Of a stretch of DNA of 64,000 nucleotides, positions 60,993 through 64,000 are shown piece by piece. Every line of letters begins with the position of its first letter. The stretch's first letter is position 1. The notes under the pieces are model-generated. The model made no database searches, was not told where the DNA came from, and worked only from the letters and a program-made list of their open reading frames with translations. The translations under genes and the position numbers were made by a program. This DNA comes from Cohnella abietis (GTDB taxonomy: Bacteria; Bacillota; Bacilli; Paenibacillales; Paenibacillaceae): the NCBI RefSeq assembly GCF_004295585.1, contig NZ_AP019400.1, positions 1,145,501 through 1,209,500 on the forward strand, in the 5' to 3' direction.

Positions 60993-61772
60993 ATGATAAA
61001 TCAAGCGGATGTAGATTTTTACAACGAATATGGTTATTTGCTAGTGAAGAATGTTTTCTCAACTGAGGAAGTTCAGGAGATGTTGGGCGGACTAGAGCGT
61101 ATCATTCAAAAAGCAGCCAAAAGTAAATATGATAATAATGCAACCTGGCAGGGTGATTATATACCGCAAGAGGAACTAAAGAAGCTAGTGCTGAAGGGCT
61201 TCCATGATGTGCATTATCAAGAGGCGTCATTTACCAAAGCAGTTATTCATCCCAAAATGGTTGCTATACTGTCCCGCCTAATTGGCCCGAATGTACAATT
61301 GCATCACAGTAAGATGCTCGTTAAGCCACCAGAGAAGGGTGCTGCTTTTCCAATGCATCAAGACTATCCATATTTCCCGCATGATAATCACTCGATGCTC
61401 GCGGCGAGCGTTCATTTGGACGATTCAGACATTGAGAACGGTTGCTTGCGTGTCATTCCTGGCACTCATAAGCAGGGACCGCTTCCACATGTGGGAGCGC
61501 ATTATTTGAATCACAAAGAGTATCCGATAGCGATGGGCACTCCATGTGAAGCTAAAGCTGGAGATGTATTGTTTTTCAACTATCTCACGATACACGGATC
61601 TGATGTGAACAAAAGTGAAAGACCGCGTCGGAACGTATTATTCCAATATAGAGATCCATCTGATCCTCCGACAAGTAAGGTACACGTTAACTGGGGACAA
61701 GGGTTGATGGTTTCTGGCGAGAACCCTATTTACCGGGAATATAAGCCTGATAGAATTCAAGATTATATGTAA
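60993..61772 (+). CDS. PhyH-family Fe(II)/2-oxoglutarate dioxygenase
   Basis: A 259-residue cytoplasmic protein. The iron-binding triad is visible as MHQDYPYF (His and Asp of HxD) and the distal His in TIHGSDVNKSERPR, followed by the Arg that holds 2-oxoglutarate. The start has GGGGTGA seven bases upstream. PhyH-type enzymes hydroxylate diverse small molecules; the substrate cannot be told. The divergent AraC sugar-type regulator suggests a link to carbohydrate or osmolyte use. A terminator follows at 61836. Confidence 0.87.
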   Translation: MINQADVDFYNEYGYLLVKNVFSTEEVQEMLGGLERIIQKAAKSKYDNNATWQGDYIPQEELKKLVLKGFHDVHYQEASFTKAVIHPKMVAILSRLIGPNVQLHHSKMLVKPPEKGAAFPMHQDYPYFPHDNHSMLAASVHLDDSDIENGCLRVIPGTHKQGPLPHVGAHYLNHKEYPIAMGTPCEAKAGDVLFFNYLTIHGSDVNKSERPRRNVLFQYRDPSDPPTSKVHVNWGQGLMVSGENPIYREYKPDRIQDYM

Positions 61773-61835
61773 TTATCAACTTTCAGGAAACTAGTAATAG
61801 GGACGGGTTTAAGATTTTTAGTGGATATCACTTAA

Positions 61836-61861
61836 GAGGAGGGCTTCAGCTCTCCTTTTAA
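61836..61861 (+). terminator. Terminator after PhyH gene
   Basis: AGAGGAGGGCT and AGCTCTCC form a short stem with a two-base loop, followed by TTTT. Confidence 0.7.
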
Positions 61862-61876
61862 TTGATTTTAAATACG

Positions 61877-62340
61877 GTTAAATGGTGGGAAATCGGGAGT
61901 TGATGAGCTTCAAGCCGCTGTGGACGGACTAAATGGAGGAAAAACGAGGTTCGGTGTGCTGCAAGCCGTTATGGGCGTACTAATTGGAGGAAAACCGGGG
62001 TTTGGTGTGCTGCAAGCCGCTGAGAACGGACTAAATGGTGGAAAACCGAGGTTCGGTGTGCTTTAAGCCGCTGGGAGCGGACTAAATGGTGGGAAACCGT
62101 GTGTTGTTGTACTGCAAGCCGCTGAGGGCGGACTAAATGGAGGAAAACCGTGTGTTGTTGTACTGCAAGCCGCTGAGGGCGGACTAAATGGAGGAAAACC
62201 GAGGTTCGGTGTGCTGCAAGCCGTTATGGGCGTACTAATTGGTGGAAAACCGAGGTTCGGTGTGCTTTAAGCCGCTGTGGACGGACTAAATGGTGGAAAA
62301 CCGTGTGTTGATGAGCTGAGCCGCTGAGAACCGACTAATC
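61877..62340 (+). repeat. Tandem array of nine 51-bp repeats
   Basis: Units begin at 61877, 61928, 61979, 62030, 62081, 62132, 62183, 62234 and 62285, exactly 51 bases apart; the last is two bases short. Each holds (A)CTAAATGGAGGAAAACC, a variable middle (GAGGTTCGGTGTGC or GTGTGTTGTTGT) and CAAGCCGCTGAGGGCGG. Many units contain a small hairpin ACCGA/TCGGT and a CCGC/GCGG pair. One frame reads as a 17-residue repeat but is closed by stops in several units. The array lies between the PhyH terminator and the second GH78 gene. Confidence 0.9.
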
Positions 62341-62502
62341 TTCCCATTCAAACTGGAGTCTCGTGTTCAGTGGGGGAAACTATAACTAATTGAACCCCTT
62401 TATGTCTCAATAAAACTATACAATGTCGCGATAAACCCATAACATATCTTTCTATATTTTTTACAATAGAAGTAATTCAAATGAATAGGTGGGACACAAA
62501 CA
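62341..62502. other. Leader of second GH78 gene
   Basis: From about 62434 the sequence matches 15172-15241 upstream of the first GH78 gene (ACAATAGA, TAATTCAA, AATAGGTGGGACA). No well-spaced promoter can be named. Confidence 0.5.
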
Positions 62503-64000
62503 ATGATGACTGCTAATTGGCAAGCCAAGTGGATATGGGGAGAAGGAGAGGAAAGCCCTCGGAATGAATGGAGATGCTTCCGTAAAACGTTCGACGTTCC
62601 GGCGGCTACCGATTCTCGCCCAGGGGCTTCCTTACGAATTACGGCTGATTCACGTTATGTTCTATATATAAATGGAACGAGACTCGGCCGAGGACCGGTT
62701 CGCTCATGGCCGTTCGAGCAATCTTATGATACTTACGAAGTCAGCCATCTTATTAAATATGGGGAAGAAAATACAATTGCTGTGCTCGTCCTACATTTCG
62801 GATTGTCGACGTTCTACTACCTTCGGGGACGGGGAGGTTTGTTAGCTGAGCTCAACGATTCGGATGGTAATGTTATCGTCGCGACTGACGACACTTGGCT
62901 CAATTCGCGTCATCTTGGACAGCATACACGTGCACCGCGGATGTCTGTTCAGCAAGGATTTTCTGAGTATGTAGACGCTACTGCATGGGATTCATCATGG
63001 GTGGAGCAAAGCTACAATAATACGGCGTCATGGTCGAATGCGATTGTTCTCGGCTCAGTCGGTATGGAGCCGTGGACAACACTAAAGCCTCGGGACATCC
63101 CTATGCTGACGGATGAAACAGTATACCCTGTTCGCGTTGAGTCGTTGGCGAAGGTGAAATCATTCCACATAACGACAGCGCTTGATGTTCGGAATGCGTT
63201 GAATGATGGCAGTGAAGAGCATGCAAATGGGATTCATTTTACTGGATTTGTTGTGACTTCGATTCGTGCCCAATGTGCGGGTGTAGCTACAATAGGCTTT
63301 CTGCAGTCGGGACAATGCCTTCGTACGCTATCCCTAAACGGTGAAGAAATCCCCCTAGACCGGTTTTATGGAACAATGCCAGAGCTTTATACGGACGTTA
63401 ACCTGAACGAAGGAGATAACATGCTCGTCATCGATGTGTCTGGCAACATCCATGCAGGTAAGATGGATTTGGGAGTTTATGGGGAAGCGTGCGGGGAGTT
63501 GCAATTCGCAGCGCCATTAGAGCAGCTGGCTGCCCATTCTGAATCTACCTTTTTCCGGATCGGTCCATTCGATTCTATTATCTCAATTGACCACCAGCCC
63601 TCCCGAGAGCTTGAATGGGCACATCCCGTGTACGTTAAATTACTTGGCGAGCTTAAGAGACCAGAGGACTTGGGGCGATACGAAGAATGGTTAAGCCCAA
63701 TCGACCCAAAGTATGTGTCTGAGGCCGATGTGTTCGCACTAAGTGTTTGGCGTAAAGAGAACGTAAAGTTTGCGGTTCCTGCGCAGCTTCAGAACGCAAT
63801 CATTCCAAATCCGGATGCAGGTGTTGTGCCAGTGTTTGAAGGCTACGATACTGAAGTGCTGTTCGATCTAGGTAAGGAATATTCCGGGTATCTGTCATTC
63901 GAAGTGGAAGCAGAAGCGGGAACAGTACTCGATTGGTATGGCTTCGAGTATATGTCCGGAGAATATCGTCAGGATACGTTCGACCTGGATCATACGCTTC
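62503..64000 (+). CDS. GH78 alpha-L-rhamnosidase-like protein, second copy, truncated by window end
   Basis: The open frame runs from ATG 62503 (AGGTGGG upstream) through the window edge, giving about 499 residues. It aligns without any insertion or deletion to the first 1498 bases of the GH78 gene at 15242, with scattered substitutions, many silent. The catalytic part lies beyond the window. The leader is also duplicated. There is no transporter directly upstream here, unlike the first copy. Confidence 0.9.
   Translation, partial: MMTANWQAKWIWGEGEESPRNEWRCFRKTFDVPAATDSRPGASLRITADSRYVLYINGTRLGRGPVRSWPFEQSYDTYEVSHLIKYGEENTIAVLVLHFGLSTFYYLRGRGGLLAELNDSDGNVIVATDDTWLNSRHLGQHTRAPRMSVQQGFSEYVDATAWDSSWVEQSYNNTASWSNAIVLGSVGMEPWTTLKPRDIPMLTDETVYPVRVESLAKVKSFHITTALDVRNALNDGSEEHANGIHFTGFVVTSIRAQCAGVATIGFLQSGQCLRTLSLNGEEIPLDRFYGTMPELYTDVNLNEGDNMLVIDVSGNIHAGKMDLGVYGEACGELQFAAPLEQLAAHSESTFFRIGPFDSIISIDHQPSRELEWAHPVYVKLLGELKRPEDLGRYEEWLSPIDPKYVSEADVFALSVWRKENVKFAVPAQLQNAIIPNPDAGVVPVFEGYDTEVLFDLGKEYSGYLSFEVEAEAGTVLDWYGFEYMSGEYRQDTFDLDHTL

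Noticed and set aside
61877..62340. The 51-bp array as a CRISPR array.
   Set aside because: The whole unit repeats; there are no unique spacers, and no cas genes are nearby.
61877..62340. The 51-bp array as a coding repeat (17-residue unit).
   Set aside because: The open frame is interrupted by TAA in units reading CTTTAAG, and there is no start with a ribosome site.

Overview
The window looks like the chromosome of a low-to-medium GC Firmicute of the Paenibacillus type. The evidence is strong AGGAGG ribosome sites, YesM/YesN two-component pairs next to sugar ABC transporters that lack their own ATPase, CcpA-type cre boxes, and very large secreted glycosidases ending in three SLH (S-layer homology) domains. 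No rRNA, tRNA, transposase or CRISPR array was seen.

Layout. (1) 1-2300: a decayed polymorphic-toxin tail, with HINT and toxin remnants and two immunity-type genes, bracketed by two copies of one hairpin. (2) 2406-18157, module A: YesM kinase, YesN regulator, solute-binding lipoprotein, SLH protein with a clan-A glycosidase domain, two permeases, and a GH78 rhamnosidase-like enzyme. (3) 18307-33283, module C: a YesN/YesM pair on the minus strand, divergent from a binding protein, two permeases, a DUF6259-like putative glycosidase and an SLH protein with a GH42-like domain. (4) 33458-39026: a ROK repressor, then a SIS protein, a ROK sugar kinase and a GH38 alpha-mannosidase in one operon. (5) 39041-42699: gene debris, an AraC regulator and a second DUF6259-like enzyme. 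(6) 42956-56108, module B: YesM, YesN, binding protein, two permeases, and an SLH protein with CBM9-like and GH42-like domains. (7) 56109-61772: debris of an enolase-superfamily gene and of a GH38 gene, a GH43 enzyme, a Uma2-family gene, an orphan binding protein, an AraC regulator and a PhyH-family oxygenase. (8) 61877-62340: nine tandem 51-bp repeats, then a second GH78 gene cut by the window end.

How it probably works: surface-anchored SLH enzymes cut a complex glycan. Three binding-protein/permease sets import the pieces, probably powered by a shared MsmX-like ATPase encoded elsewhere. GH78, GH38 and the DUF6259-like enzymes, which have no signal peptide, finish the pieces inside the cell. 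Each set has its own YesM/YesN sensor, and several promoters also carry cre-like boxes for carbon catabolite control.

The most notable non-genic signals are: two near-identical promoter regions of about 85 bp shared by a binding-protein gene and an SLH gene (module C); a second promoter family shared by modules A and B; a duplicated intergenic segment suggesting that the SLH gene of module A was inserted into an existing transporter operon; several duplicated gene fragments and leaders; and the 51-bp repeat array. The DUF6259-like enzymes and the long-loop MalG-type permeases are the best candidates for undescribed biochemistry.
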